In this document: piece by piece, positions 1 to 8,685 of the stretch
How positions within the stretch are numbered: the first letter of the stretch is position 1
How the letters are laid out: every line of letters begins with the position of its first letter
Assembly (NCBI RefSeq): GCF_024138395.1
Contig: NZ_JAMYDU010000001.1
Coordinates: forward strand, 310,001 to 374,000
Direction of reading: 5' to 3'
Source: Pseudomonas mandelii
Lineage (GTDB): Bacteria > Pseudomonadota > Gammaproteobacteria > Pseudomonadales > Pseudomonadaceae
DNA: 64,000 nucleotides
Notes under the pieces: model-generated
Seen by the model: the letters and a program-made list of their open reading frames with translations, nothing else
What the model was told of the DNA's origin: nothing
The model's database searches: none
Position numbers and translations under genes: made by a program

Positions 1-42
1 GGCATGAGCGCCTGGGTTTGAGCCACTAAGCCCGTTCACAGT

Positions 43-73
43 CTTTGACAGTTTCCCGACAAAGCTGTCAAAG
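43..73. promoter_or_regulatory. Inverted repeat upstream of the MipA/OmpV gene (candidate operator)
   Basis: A perfect 9-bp inverted repeat, CTTTGACAG at 43-51 and CTGTCAAAG at 65-73, lies with a 13-nt spacer about 60 bp before the MipA start. The half-site spacing of 22 bp centre to centre puts both arms on the same helix face, as in dimeric regulator sites. The RstA-like regulator encoded nearby is an obvious candidate binder, but that is inference. No T-run follows, so it is not a terminator. Confidence 0.45.
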
Positions 74-130
74 ATTGCTGGCCGGCACCCGCCTAGCATG
101 GGCGCATCCAATTTCCCCTCGGGTGCTCCC

Positions 131-919
131 ATGTTCCGTTCGTTGTGTCTGCCGTTGACTTCATGCTGCCTGCTCATCTCTTCCGACCCATTGCACGCCG
201 AAGACTGGCGCTACAGCCTGCGAGCCGGTGCCGCCAGCGTGCCGCGTTACAGCGGCAGCGATGAACGCGTAGTCGCGCCGCTGTTGGGGGCAAAGATCAT
301 CAGCCCTTATGGGGTTTTTCTCGATACTCAAAAGGGTTTTGGCTGGGCGTTTGATGAAGACGATTTCGGCCTGAGCGTGTACATCGGCGCCAGTGATGTG
401 CGCAAGGATCGCAAGAGCGGATTCAAAGGCTCGGATGAACTCGACGGCATGGGCTCGATCAAGTCGCGCCCGCTGCTGGGGCTGGACGGGACCTATAACA
501 TGGGGCCGATCATCTTCGGCGCGACCTTCGAACATGCACTGGAAAAAGACGATGACGATCACGACACCGGTTCGGCCTGGAGCCGGTTGAAGCTGAGCAT
601 CAGCGCTCCGTTTTATGAGGGTGACTATGGCAAGCTCGTGGGCAGCCTCAACAGTCAGTTCGGCGACAGCAACTACATGCGCACCTGGTATGGCATCAGC
701 GCGGCTCAGGCTTCACGCAGTCAGTTCCGGGCTCATGACACTCATGGCGGGCTGTTCAGTCGCGGGGCGGATTTGACCTGGTCGTTGCTGATCGATGATC
801 AGTGGAGCCTTTCGACGGTGCTGGCCGTTCAGTACCTGGCCAATGATGCGGCGGACAGCCCGATTGTGAAGCGGCGGATGCAGACGTCGTTGGCTGGGCA
901 GGTGGTTTATACCTTCTGA
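131..919 (+). CDS. mipA: MipA/OmpV family outer-membrane protein
   Basis: 262-residue outer-membrane beta-barrel of the MipA/OmpV (MltA-interacting protein) family. I chose the ATG at 131 because it starts a normal signal peptide (MFRSLCLPLT, hydrophobic core, cleavage near LHA|EDW); the upstream ATG at 98 would add eleven residues ahead of it. The mature part shows family features: an early RYSGSD stretch, a PLLGAKIISPYG segment, alternating aromatic strands and a C-terminal aromatic residue (VVYTF), the usual Bam recognition end. It is convergent with the rstB-like kinase gene, and MipA genes are often neighbours of two-component systems that respond to envelope stress or cationic peptides. 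The family's role is scaffolding or envelope sensing; the ligand here is unknown. Confidence 0.85.
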   Translation: MFRSLCLPLTSCCLLISSDPLHAEDWRYSLRAGAASVPRYSGSDERVVAPLLGAKIISPYGVFLDTQKGFGWAFDEDDFGLSVYIGASDVRKDRKSGFKGSDELDGMGSIKSRPLLGLDGTYNMGPIIFGATFEHALEKDDDDHDTGSAWSRLKLSISAPFYEGDYGKLVGSLNSQFGDSNYMRTWYGISAAQASRSQFRAHDTHGGLFSRGADLTWSLLIDDQWSLSTVLAVQYLANDAADSPIVKRRMQTSLAGQVVYTF

Positions 920-926
920 GATCGAG

Positions 927-957
927 GATCGTTCCCACGCTCTGCGGGGGAACGATC
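927..957. repeat. Truncated family-B palindromic repeat
   Basis: GATCGTTCCCACGCTCTGCG followed by GGGGAACGATC forms a short palindrome. It matches the outer ends of the longer family-B elements at 35174, 41774, 45436 and 57745, but lacks the middle. It abuts a family-A REP. Confidence 0.7.
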
Positions 958-964
958 AAAACCC

Positions 965-989
965 TGTAGGAGCGAGGCTTGCCCGCGAA
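965..989 (+). repeat. Single REP element (family A)
   Basis: One copy of TGTAGGAGCGAGGCTTGCCC plus CGCGA, the REP sequence common in fluorescent pseudomonads. It lies between the convergent mipA and rstB-like genes and has no inverted partner nearby. Confidence 0.8.
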
Positions 990-1011
990 GGCGTCCGCAA
1001 GAACGCCACAG

Positions 1012-2298
1012 CTAATCGACATGCGCCCAGGTCATGCGAAACGACGCCCCGCCCCAAGGCGAGTCCCCCACTTCCACTTGCCCGCCATGGGATTGCGACA
1101 CTCGTCGCACCAGCGCCAGGCCCAGGCCGAAACCACCGGTGCGGCGATCGCGGCTGGCGTCCAGGCGCGAGAACGGTTCGAAGATTTTCTCCCGCCCGTC
1201 CAGCGGCACGCCCGGCCCGTCGTCGTTGACCCGCACTTCGTAATGATCACCGGTGCGCACCAACGACACTTCCACCCGCTCGTCGGCGTAGCGAATGGCA
1301 TTGCGCAGCAAATTGATCACCGCGCGGGCCATGAACCGCGGTTCGATGCGAACTTCGTCGACCTGACATTCGACAATCAACAGCTGCACCCCGGCGGCCT
1401 CAGCCTCCAGCGCCACGCTGCCAACCACGCTGTCGAGCCAGTTGCTGGCCTGAATGTTCTCCCGCGTGATCACCGTGGCGCCGCGCTCAAGGCTGGCGTA
1501 AGTGAGCAGCTCGGAAACCATCTCTTCCAGCTCGCCGAGGTCCGCGTACATGTCGGCGATCAGTTCGTGATTCTGGGTCGGGTCGGATTGTTGCTTGAGC
1601 TGATCAAGTTCAAACGACAACCGCGCAATCGGCGTGCGCAGTTCGTGGGACACCGCGTTGGTCAGCTCGCGATGATTGGCAATCAGGCCTTCGATGCGCG
1701 CCGCCATCAGGTTGAAGTGTTCGGCCAGGTCGCGAATGTTCGAACGCTTGGACAACTGGATGCGCGACGACAAGTCGTTATCGCCGAATCGCTCGGCGGC
1801 CAGGCGCAGTTTTTCCAGATCGCGCCAGTGCGGGCGCACCCAGAATAACAACACGAAACCGATCATCACCGCGATCATCAGATAGGCCGCGGCAATGTAG
1901 AACGACATCAGGCTCGGCTCGGCCGGCAGTTTGATGCTGAGCAGCTGCGAGCCGTCGTCAATGCGCGAGATGAATTGCGTGTACTCGTCGCGAATCACCA
2001 GCAGGCCTTGGGCCAACTCGGCTTTCTCCTGATCGGTCAGGGACAGTTGATCGGTCTCGACCAGGGTCAGGCCCAAGCCGTAGTGGGGGCGCACGGCTTC
2101 CAGTTGGCGCTCCTTGGCCGCACTGTCCAGGCCGCGCAACTGCTCGGCCAGCGACCAGGCCTGGCCCCGCCCCGCCTCTCGGTTGTAGCTCTGCATCTGA
2201 CCGTCGAGAAGCGCATCGAACGTTCGCTCAACGGTTTGCAGGCCCAATACCAGGCCAACCGTCATCACCAGAAACAGCCCCAAAAATAACCGCAGCAT
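1012..2298 (-). CDS. rstB: RstB-like sensor histidine kinase
   Basis: 428-residue inner-membrane sensor kinase. It has TM helices at about 3-23 and 134-154 flanking a roughly 110-residue periplasmic sensor, then a HAMP domain (156-207). The HisKA H box contains His218 (SHELRTP), the N box has Asn329/Asn333 (INLLRNAIRY), the G1 box is DDGPG (359-363) and the G2 box GFGLGLALV (389-397). The linker WVRPHWRDLEKL and the G-box text FEPFSRLDASRDRRTGG closely follow remembered E. coli RstB, and the length matches (433 in E. coli). The start codon directly follows the rstA stop, so the two are translationally coupled. It should autophosphorylate and transfer phosphate to the RstA-like regulator; the signal is not evident. 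Confidence 0.85.
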   Translation of the reverse strand: MLRLFLGLFLVMTVGLVLGLQTVERTFDALLDGQMQSYNREAGRGQAWSLAEQLRGLDSAAKERQLEAVRPHYGLGLTLVETDQLSLTDQEKAELAQGLLVIRDEYTQFISRIDDGSQLLSIKLPAEPSLMSFYIAAAYLMIAVMIGFVLLFWVRPHWRDLEKLRLAAERFGDNDLSSRIQLSKRSNIRDLAEHFNLMAARIEGLIANHRELTNAVSHELRTPIARLSFELDQLKQQSDPTQNHELIADMYADLGELEEMVSELLTYASLERGATVITRENIQASNWLDSVVGSVALEAEAAGVQLLIVECQVDEVRIEPRFMARAVINLLRNAIRYADERVEVSLVRTGDHYEVRVNDDGPGVPLDGREKIFEPFSRLDASRDRRTGGFGLGLALVRRVSQSHGGQVEVGDSPWGGASFRMTWAHVD

Positions 2299-3006
2299 TT
2301 ACAGCTCCCACGCAAACGGATTGAACAGGTAACCCTTGCCCCAGATGGTCTTGATGCACACCGGCTCGCGCGGGTTGTCCTTGAGCTTGCCGCGCAATTT
2401 ACTGATATAGACGTCGACGCTGCGGTTGAGGCCGTCGAAGGCGATACCGCGCATGCGGTTGAGAATGTCGTCGCGGGACAGCGTCTTGCCGGCGGCGCTG
2501 GCCAGCAACCACAGCAGTTCGAATTCCATGGTGGTGAGCTCGATGCCCTCGCCCGCCAATCGCACTTCGCGGCAGCTGCGGTCGATGCTCAAATGACCGA
2601 ACTCCAGCGCGCTGCACACGCTGCTGTCCGGCATCTGACGGCGTTGCAAGGCGCGCAAACGCGCCAGCAGCACCGGTGGTTTGATCGGTTTGATCACGTA
2701 GTCGTCGGCACCGGATTCCAGGCCGAGGATGTGATCGAGGTCGTCTTCCTTGGCGGTGAGGATGACGATCGGCGTGTCGGATACGCTGCGGATTTCGCGG
2801 CACACGTGCAGGCCGCTCTGGCCCGGCAGCATCAGGTCGAGCACCACGATTTTCGGTTTGAAGTCGAGGAAAGCGGCCAACGCGAGATCACCGCGGTGCA
2901 CCTGTCGGACCTCGAAGCCGTGTTGGGACAGGAAATGCGCGATCAGCCCGGCAAGCTTTTCGTCGTCTTCCACCAGCAATACTTTGCCAAAACCCAGGTT
3001 ATCCAT
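2299..3006 (-). CDS. rstA: RstA-like OmpR-family response regulator
   Basis: 235-residue response regulator with an N-terminal receiver and a C-terminal winged-helix DNA-binding domain. Receiver landmarks are the acidic pair at 14-15 (LVEDDEKL), phospho-acceptor Asp57 (VVLDLMLPG), Thr84 and Lys106 (DDYVIKP). The C-terminal half contains RSVDVYISKLRGKLKDN and IKTIWGKGYLF and ends in AWE, as in remembered E. coli RstA. An ATG at 3006 gives the expected length; in-frame ATGs at 3045 and 3087 would add tails absent from the family. The ribosome-binding site is weak, so the start is not certain. It forms an operon with the kinase gene. Confidence 0.85.
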   Translation of the reverse strand: MDNLGFGKVLLVEDDEKLAGLIAHFLSQHGFEVRQVHRGDLALAAFLDFKPKIVVLDLMLPGQSGLHVCREIRSVSDTPIVILTAKEDDLDHILGLESGADDYVIKPIKPPVLLARLRALQRRQMPDSSVCSALEFGHLSIDRSCREVRLAGEGIELTTMEFELLWLLASAAGKTLSRDDILNRMRGIAFDGLNRSVDVYISKLRGKLKDNPREPVCIKTIWGKGYLFNPFAWEL

Positions 3007-3085
3007 AACGACCGTTTGCCAACCCTTGAGTGAAGTGGCCGGCATTATGGCGCCAATCACGGGCGGGACGGTTATCGCAGGCAGC

Positions 3086-3112
3086 AAAAACCGGCCGCGT
3101 GGGCCGGTTTTT
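3086..3112. terminator. Bidirectional intrinsic terminator
   Basis: AAAAACCGGCC, a 5-nt loop, then GGCCGGTTTTT: a perfect 11-bp GC-core hairpin with A/T tails on both sides. It lies between the end of miaE and the rstA promoter region and would stop miaE transcripts before rstA on the minus strand. Confidence 0.85.
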
Positions 3113-3182
3113 GGCGATGTTTCATTCTTTTAAGAGTTTTTAACAATTCAGACGCAAACGATCGCAACGTGCGGATGGAATG

Positions 3183-3250
3183 TGTTGGAGCACGGCTTGC
3201 CGGCGAAAGCGTCCTTGAGATCGCCTTCGCGGGCAAGCCTCGCTCCTACA
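3183..3250. repeat. REPIN (two inverted family-A REPs, left one diverged)
   Basis: A diverged copy (TGTTGGAGCACGGCTTGCCGG) faces a canonical reverse-complement copy (TTCGCGGGCAAGCCTCGCTC ending in CTACA). It lies downstream of miaE. Confidence 0.75.
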
Positions 3251-3253
3251 AGG

Positions 3254-3862
3254 TTATGCGGCGGCTGGCACACCGCTGTGAAAGCGAAACTCCACATCCG
3301 GCGACTCGATCAATGCCTGCTCGGCGTCCCGAACTTTGTCGATCACCTGGGCGATGTCCTTGGCGTCACCGTACTGATAGGCCAGTTTCAGGTAACCCTG
3401 GAAATGCCGCGCCTCACTTTTCAGCAGACCGAAGTAGAACTTGCCCAGTTCTTCATCCAGATGCGGCACCAACGCCTCGAAACGCTCGCAGCTGCGCGCT
3501 TCGATGAAGGCGCCGACCACCAGCGTGTCCACCAGCTTTACCGGTTCATGGCTGCGCACCACTTTGCGCAGCCCCGAGGCGTAACGCCCGGCGGACAGCT
3601 GACGCAACTCGATCTTGCGCTTTTTCATCAGGCGCATGACCTGTTCGTGGTGCACCAGCTCTTCCCGGGCCAGACGCGACATCAGGTTGATCAGATCGAC
3701 GTGGGAGTGGTATTTGGCAATCAGGCTCAACGCCGTGCTGGCCGCCTTGAATTCGCAGTTTTTGTGGTCGATCAGCAAAGTTTCCTGATCGGCCAGCGCG
3801 GCCTGGACCCAGCCATCAGGCGTGCGGCAGCCGAGGAACTCGTGAATTTCGGGAAGGATCAT
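3254..3862 (-). CDS. miaE: tRNA-(ms2io6A)-hydroxylase MiaE
   Basis: 202-residue non-haem di-iron monooxygenase that hydroxylates the isopentenyl side chain of ms2i6A37 in tRNA. The ferritin-like helical bundle shows paired metal-ligand motifs: Glu37 (CEFKAAS), Glu68/His71 (REELVHHEQV), then an acidic helix (FIEARSCERFEAL) and a Glu/His helix (KSEARHFQGY). Length agrees with the short Pseudomonas MiaE form. The ATG at 3862 begins MILPEIHEFL; an in-frame GTG at 3871 would add only three residues. It is divergent from the Usp gene and ends before a REPIN and a strong terminator. Confidence 0.9.
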   Translation of the reverse strand: MILPEIHEFLGCRTPDGWVQAALADQETLLIDHKNCEFKAASTALSLIAKYHSHVDLINLMSRLAREELVHHEQVMRLMKKRKIELRQLSAGRYASGLRKVVRSHEPVKLVDTLVVGAFIEARSCERFEALVPHLDEELGKFYFGLLKSEARHFQGYLKLAYQYGDAKDIAQVIDKVRDAEQALIESPDVEFRFHSGVPAAA

Positions 3863-4021
3863 GGGGCTCACGGATAAAAGGTACAGAACGAAGGGCGCCG
3901 ATTATACCGGGCTGCCGACAGACCACCAGCCGCGACCGTTGATATGCATCAAGTCGCCGAATGCCGACCAGCAACTATAGTTGTCCAACGCAGTATTTTT
4001 TACTTCATGGAGATTCCGATC

Positions 4022-4885
4022 ATGCAAGCCATTCGCAGCATTCTGGTGGTCATCGAACCCGAGCATTCGGAGAGCCTGGCGCTCAAACGGGCCAAACTGA
4101 TCGCTGGCGTGACCCAGGCCCATTTGCACCTGCTGGTCTGCGATAAAAAGCATGACCACGCTGGCATGCTGGGCGTGCTCAAGGCAGCGCTGTTGGAGGA
4201 CGGCTATAGCGTCACCACCGAACAAGCCTGGAACGACAGCCTGCACGAAACCATCGTCGATGTGCAGCAAGCCGAAGGCTGCGGACTGGTGGTCAAACAG
4301 CATTTCCCCGACAGCCCGCTGAAAAAAGCCCTGTTGACCCCGGCGGACTGGAAACTGCTGCGCTACTGCCCGACTCCGGTGCTGCTGGTGAAAACCTCGA
4401 AACCCTGGACCGGCGGCGTGATCCTGGCGGCCATCGATGTCGGCAACATCGACGGCGAACACCGCACCTTGCACGCCAGTATCATCGATCATGGCTATGA
4501 CATCGCCAGTCTGGCCAAGGCCCATTTGCACGTGATCAGCGCCCATCCATCGCCGATGCTGTCAGCGGCCGACCCGACGTTTCAGCTCAAGGAAACGATC
4601 GAGGCCAGTTACCGCGAGCAATGCAAGGCGTTCCAGGCCGAGTTCGACATTGATGATGACCACTTGCATATCGAGGAAGGCCCGGCGGATGTGTTGATTC
4701 CGTACATGGCCAAAAAACTGGGAGCGTCGGTGACGGTGATCGGCACCGTGGCGCGGACCGGGTTGTCCGGGGCGTTGATCGGTAATACGGCGGAAGTGGT
4801 GCTCGATGCGCTGGAGAGTGATGTGCTGGTGCTCAAGCCGGATACGGTCATGGATCATCTGGAGGAGATCGTGACTCAGCATTGA
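4022..4885 (+). CDS. Tandem-domain universal stress protein
   Basis: 287-residue cytoplasmic protein made of two UspA-like alpha/beta domains (about 1-140 and 155-285), the UspE architecture. Domain 1 starts with the typical strand (SILVVIEP). Domain 2 carries an ILAAIDVG strand and the GTVARTGLSGALIGNTAE segment near the C terminus, which resembles the Usp G-x2-G-x9-G-S/T nucleotide-binding loop. The ATG at 4022 has GGAG 10 nt upstream; ATGs further upstream extend into non-conserved sequence. It is divergent from miaE. The specific stress or ligand cannot be told from sequence. Confidence 0.85.
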   Translation: MQAIRSILVVIEPEHSESLALKRAKLIAGVTQAHLHLLVCDKKHDHAGMLGVLKAALLEDGYSVTTEQAWNDSLHETIVDVQQAEGCGLVVKQHFPDSPLKKALLTPADWKLLRYCPTPVLLVKTSKPWTGGVILAAIDVGNIDGEHRTLHASIIDHGYDIASLAKAHLHVISAHPSPMLSAADPTFQLKETIEASYREQCKAFQAEFDIDDDHLHIEEGPADVLIPYMAKKLGASVTVIGTVARTGLSGALIGNTAEVVLDALESDVLVLKPDTVMDHLEEIVTQH

Positions 4886-4910
4886 GATTTGCAGTGCCGG
4901 TTAAATCGCC

Positions 4911-4994
4911 TTCGCGGGCAAGCCTCGCTCCTACAGGTTATGTATCGATCATGAAAACACCGATAACCTGTAGGAGCGAGGCTTGCCCGCGAAG
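4911..4994. repeat. REPIN (inverted pair of family-A REPs)
   Basis: A reverse-complement REP (4911-4935) and a forward REP (4969-4994) are separated by about 33 nt that include ACCTGTAG-type complementary flanks. It lies between the convergent Usp and DUF1289 genes. Confidence 0.85.
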
Positions 4995-5004
4995 CTCTTA
5001 AGAT

Positions 5005-5475
5005 TTACCCGCCAAACGCATCCTTGAGAAACCCCGGCGCAATGTAGCGCTGGTAATGCGCCTCAGACAGCAGAAAAAATTCCCGATCAATGGCATCGCG
5101 CAGTTCCGGCAGGTTCCAATCGCGGAACTCCGGCAGCAGCACCATCCCGTAGGCTTCCAGATTGTTGATGACCCGCGCCCCGCGGGCAATCAGCTGATAA
5201 GCCCAGCAATATTCCGACTGATGCGGCACAAAGCGGATCTTGCGCTGTTCCAGCTGCAGGCGCAGCAACGCGGGATCGAAAATCTCTACCTTGCTGGCCA
5301 TCACCTGCGACAGCAGTTGCTCAAGACGCAGCCACACCGCGCGTTTTTCTTCCTCGTTGTAACCGTTCCAGTGAATCACTTCATGGTGGAAACGCTTGCA
5401 GCCACGGCACACCAGATCACCGTAAACAGTGGAGCAGAGGCCGACGCAGGGGGTCTTGATGGTCTGATTGGGCAT
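5005..5475 (-). CDS. DUF1289 domain-containing protein
   Basis: 156-residue protein with an N-terminal DUF1289 module: CVGLCSTVYGDLVCRGC, a four-cysteine zinc- or cluster-binding-like motif, then the conserved tail WNGYNEEEKRAVW. The rest (about 65-156) is helical and has no motif I recognise. The start at 5475 (MPNQTIKTPC) places the cysteine motif at the usual position; an ATG at 5490 adds five residues. The molecular function of the family is not established. It is convergent with the Usp gene and divergent from acnB. Confidence 0.75.
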   Translation of the reverse strand: MPNQTIKTPCVGLCSTVYGDLVCRGCKRFHHEVIHWNGYNEEEKRAVWLRLEQLLSQVMASKVEIFDPALLRLQLEQRKIRFVPHQSEYCWAYQLIARGARVINNLEAYGMVLLPEFRDWNLPELRDAIDREFFLLSEAHYQRYIAPGFLKDAFGG

Positions 5476-5882
5476 AGGTAGGCAAAACACGGGAAAGCAG
5501 AACAGGTCGGCATGTTAGCCCTTTGTCTAACATTCATCACCCCTCAAAGTTCAGGGGCTAACTTACCTAAAAAATTTTTTTGCCGTAGAATCAGCCAGCC
5601 TTTTAAGGCGCCAATGTCCGTTAGAAGCTGTTTTCAAAGCGTCACGAGCACAGTCGTTCCTTCAGAGCGGTGTTGGCGAAGGGTTTTTCAGCGGTGAAAA
5701 ACCTGACGCCAACCCTCATCAGCTCCCCGTTCTGCAGGCGTAAAACTTTGAAAGCAGCTTCTGTAAGGAATTGCCGGTAATTCTGGCTAAGCGGCCCACA
5801 ACGCCACGCAGCGCATGAGTACGGCAATTTCGGGATGAGCGTCCCGGACACCCATTTGGGACCACTGATGAGGGTAATAACT
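5476..5882. other. 407-nt divergent intergenic region and acnB leader
   Basis: This separates the DUF1289 gene from acnB. It holds an A/T tract (A6T7 near 5570-5580) followed by a -10-like TAGAAT at 5586-5591; the matching -35 is poor (TTACCT at 5563). If that promoter is real, acnB has a leader of nearly 300 nt. A GAGG ribosome-binding site lies about 9-12 nt before the acnB GTG. Small ORFs in the region look like chance. Confidence 0.4.
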
Positions 5883-8483
5883 GTGCTTGAAGCCTACCGC
5901 AAACATATCGAAGAGCGTGCAGCACTGGGTATCGTTCCCCAGCCGCTTAACGCCGAACAAACTGCAGGCCTGGTCGAGCTGCTGAAGAATCCCCCGGCTG
6001 GCGAAGAAGCCTTCCTCGTTGACCTGATCACCAATCGCGTTCCGCCAGGCGTGGACGAAGCTGCCTATGTAAAGGCCGGTTTCCTCTCTGCCCTCGCCAA
6101 AGGCGAAGCCAAATCCCCTCTGATCGACAAGAAACGCGCTGTTGAACTGCTCGGCACCATGCAGGGCGGCTACAACATCGTGACGCTGGTCAATCTGCTG
6201 GACGACGCCGAACTGGCGCCAGTGGCCGCCGAAGAACTCAAGCACACCCTGCTGATGTTCGATGCCTTCCACGACGTCGCTGAACGCGCCAAGAACGGCA
6301 ACGTTCACGCCAAAGGCGTTCTGCAATCCTGGGCCGACGGCGAGTGGTTCAAGAACCGCCCTGTGCTGGCCGACAAGATCAGCCTGCGCGTGTTCAAGGT
6401 GACTGGCGAAACCAACACCGACGACCTGTCCCCGGCTCCGGATGCCTGGTCCCGTCCGGACATCCCGCTGCACGCCCTGGCCATGCTGAAAATGGCTCGC
6501 GACGGCATCGTGCCGGACGTGCAAGGCTCCATCGGTCCGATGAAGCAGATCGAAGAAATGCGCAACAGCGGCTTCCCGATCGCCTACGTCGGTGACGTGG
6601 TCGGTACCGGTTCGTCGCGTAAATCGGCCACCAACTCGGTGCTGTGGTTCTTCGGCGACGACGTTCCTTTCGTGCCGAACAAGCGTGCTGGCGGTTTCTG
6701 CTTCGGCAGCAAGATCGCTCCGATCTTCTACAACACCATGGAAGATGCCGGCGCACTGCCAATCGAATTCGATGTGACCAACATCAACATGGGCGACGTG
6801 ATCGACCTGTACCCGCACGCTGGCAAAGTCTGCAAGCACGGTACCGACGAAGTCATCACCACCTTCGAAATGAAGACCCCAGTGCTGTTGGACGAAGTCC
6901 GTGCCGGCGGTCGTATTCCGCTGATCATCGGCCGTGGCCTGACCGACAAGGCTCGCGCCGAACTGGGTCTGCCAGCATTCGACCTGTTCAAGAAGCCGGA
7001 TGCCCCGATTGAAAGCACCAAGGGTTTCACCCTGGCGCAGAAAATGGTCGGCAAGGCATGCGGCGTAGTCGGTGTGCGTCCAGGCACCTACTGCGAACCG
7101 AAGATGACTACCGTGGGTTCTCAGGACACCACCGGTCCAATGACCCGTGACGAACTGAAAGACCTGGCGTGCCTGGGCTTCTCCGCTGATCTGGTGATGC
7201 AGTCGTTCTGCCACACCGCGGCTTATCCAAAGCCGATCGACGTGACCACCCACCACACCCTGCCAGACTTCATCATGACCCGCGGCGGCGTTTCCCTGCG
7301 TCCGGGCGACGGCATCATCCACAGCTGGCTGAACCGCATGCTGCTGCCGGACACCGTCGGTACCGGTGGTGACTCGCACACCCGTTTCCCGATGGGCATT
7401 TCGTTCCCGGCCGGTTCCGGTCTGGTCGCATTCGCCGCTGCCACCGGCGTGATGCCGCTGGACATGCCGGAATCGATCCTGGTGCGTTTCAAAGGCGAGA
7501 TGCAACCGGGCGTCACCCTGCGTGACCTGGTTCACGCCATTCCTTACTTCGCGATTCAGGCTGGCTTGCTGACCGTCGAGAAGAAAGGCAAGAAGAACGC
7601 CTTCTCCGGCCGCATCCTGGAAATCGAAGGCCTGGACAACCTGAGCATCGAACAGGCTTTCGAGCTGTCCGACGCCTCGGCCGAACGTTCAGCTGCCGGT
7701 TGCACCATCAAGCTGTCGAAAGAGTCGATCACCGAATACCTGCAATCGAACATCACCCTGCTGCGCTGGATGATCGGTGAAGGCTACGGCGATGTGCGTA
7801 CCCTGGAACGTCGCGCTCAAGCGATGGAAGCCTGGATCGCCAACCCTGAGTTGATGGTTGCCGATGCTGACGCCGAATACGCTGAAATCATCGAAATCGA
7901 CCTGGCCGACATCAAAGAGCCTGTGCTCTGCGCGCCAAACGATCCGGACGACGCCCGACTGCTGTCCAGCGTTGCTGGCGAGAAGATCGACGAAGTGTTC
8001 ATCGGTTCGTGCATGACCAACATCGGTCACTTCCGCGCTGCCGGCAAGTTGCTGGAACAGGTCAAGGGTCAGCTGCCAACCCGTCTGTGGCTGTCGCCGC
8101 CGACCAAAATGGACGCTCACCAACTGACCGAAGAAGGCTACTACGGCATCTACGGCAAGGCCGGCGCACGCATGGAAATGCCAGGCTGCTCGCTGTGCAT
8201 GGGTAACCAGGCACGTGTAGAGCCTAACTCGACTGTTGTGTCGACATCGACCCGTAACTTCCCGAACCGTCTGGGTGACGGCGCGAACGTCTACCTGGCT
8301 TCGGCCGAGTTGGCGTCCGTTGCGTCCATCCTGGGTCGCCTGCCGACCGTCGAGGAGTACATGGAATACGCTGGCAAGATCGACAGCATGGCGGCCGATG
8401 TTTACCGCTACCTGTCCTTCGACCAGATCGCCGAGTTCCGTGAAGCTGCAGCGAACGCCAACATCCCGGTCGTTCAAGCCTAA
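5883..8483 (+). CDS. acnB: Aconitate hydratase B (bifunctional with 2-methylisocitrate dehydratase)
   Basis: 866-residue cytosolic Fe-S enzyme of the TCA cycle (citrate to isocitrate), also acting in the methylcitrate cycle. Cluster ligands fall at Cys710 ([10 protein letters not shown]), Cys769 and Cys772 ([11 protein letters not shown]), the same numbers as in E. coli AcnB. The order is the AcnB one: HEAT-like domain, swivel domain ([16 protein letters not shown]), then the three catalytic domains ([31 protein letters not shown]). I chose the GTG at 5883 because it gives the family start (MLEAYRKH) and has GAGGGTAA just upstream; an in-frame ATG at 5835 adds 16 unrelated residues. It is followed by a strong terminator. 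Confidence 0.97.
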   Translation: MLEAYRKHIEERAALGIVPQPLNAEQTAGLVELLKNPPAGEEAFLVDLITNRVPPGVDEAAYVKAGFLSALAKGEAKSPLIDKKRAVELLGTMQGGYNIVTLVNLLDDAELAPVAAEELKHTLLMFDAFHDVAERAKNGNVHAKGVLQSWADGEWFKNRPVLADKISLRVFKVTGETNTDDLSPAPDAWSRPDIPLHALAMLKMARDGIVPDVQGSIGPMKQIEEMRNSGFPIAYVGDVVGTGSSRKSATNSVLWFFGDDVPFVPNKRAGGFCFGSKIAPIFYNTMEDAGALPIEFDVTNINMGDVIDLYPHAGKVCKHGTDEVITTFEMKTPVLLDEVRAGGRIPLIIGRGLTDKARAELGLPAFDLFKKPDAPIESTKGFTLAQKMVGKACGVVGVRPGTYCEPKMTTVGSQDTTGPMTRDELKDLACLGFSADLVMQSFCHTAAYPKPIDVTTHHTLPDFIMTRGGVSLRPGDGIIHSWLNRMLLPDTVGTGGDSHTRFPMGISFPAGSGLVAFAAATGVMPLDMPESILVRFKGEMQPGVTLRDLVHAIPYFAIQAGLLTVEKKGKKNAFSGRILEIEGLDNLSIEQAFELSDASAERSAAGCTIKLSKESITEYLQSNITLLRWMIGEGYGDVRTLERRAQAMEAWIANPELMVADADAEYAEIIEIDLADIKEPVLCAPNDPDDARLLSSVAGEKIDEVFIGSCMTNIGHFRAAGKLLEQVKGQLPTRLWLSPPTKMDAHQLTEEGYYGIYGKAGARMEMPGCSLCMGNQARVEPNSTVVSTSTRNFPNRLGDGANVYLASAELASVASILGRLPTVEEYMEYAGKIDSMAADVYRYLSFDQIAEFREAAANANIPVVQA

Positions 8484-8500
8484 CGTTACAACGCCATAAA

Positions 8501-8534
8501 AAACGCCGCCCATCGCGAGATGAGCGGCGTTTTT
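8501..8534 (+). terminator. Intrinsic terminator of acnB
   Basis: AAACGCCGC-C-CAT, loop CGCGAG, ATG-A-GCGGCGTTT, followed by a run of T's. The hairpin lies 18 nt after the acnB stop codon. Confidence 0.93.
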
Positions 8535-8565
8535 TTATGCCTGCTCCCAAACACCGCACAAAACC

Positions 8566-8655
8566 TGTAGGAGCGAGGCTTGCCCGCGAAAGCCATCACG
8601 CGGACAAACTGCAAGACCGCGTCATCGTTCTTCGCGGGCAAGCCTCGCTCCTACA
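8566..8655. repeat. REPIN (inverted pair of family-A REPs)
   Basis: A forward REP (TGTAGGAGCGAGGCTTGCCC...) at 8566 and its reverse complement ending at 8655 enclose about 40 nt. It sits between the convergent acnB and SdaC-like genes. Confidence 0.88.
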
Positions 8656-8685
8656 GGGTATTCAGCGTGCCTGGAGGATCGGCAC

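Noticed and set aside
5787..7535. 582-codon minus-strand frame opposite acnB
   Set aside because: Antisense shadow of acnB, whose family assignment and start are secure.
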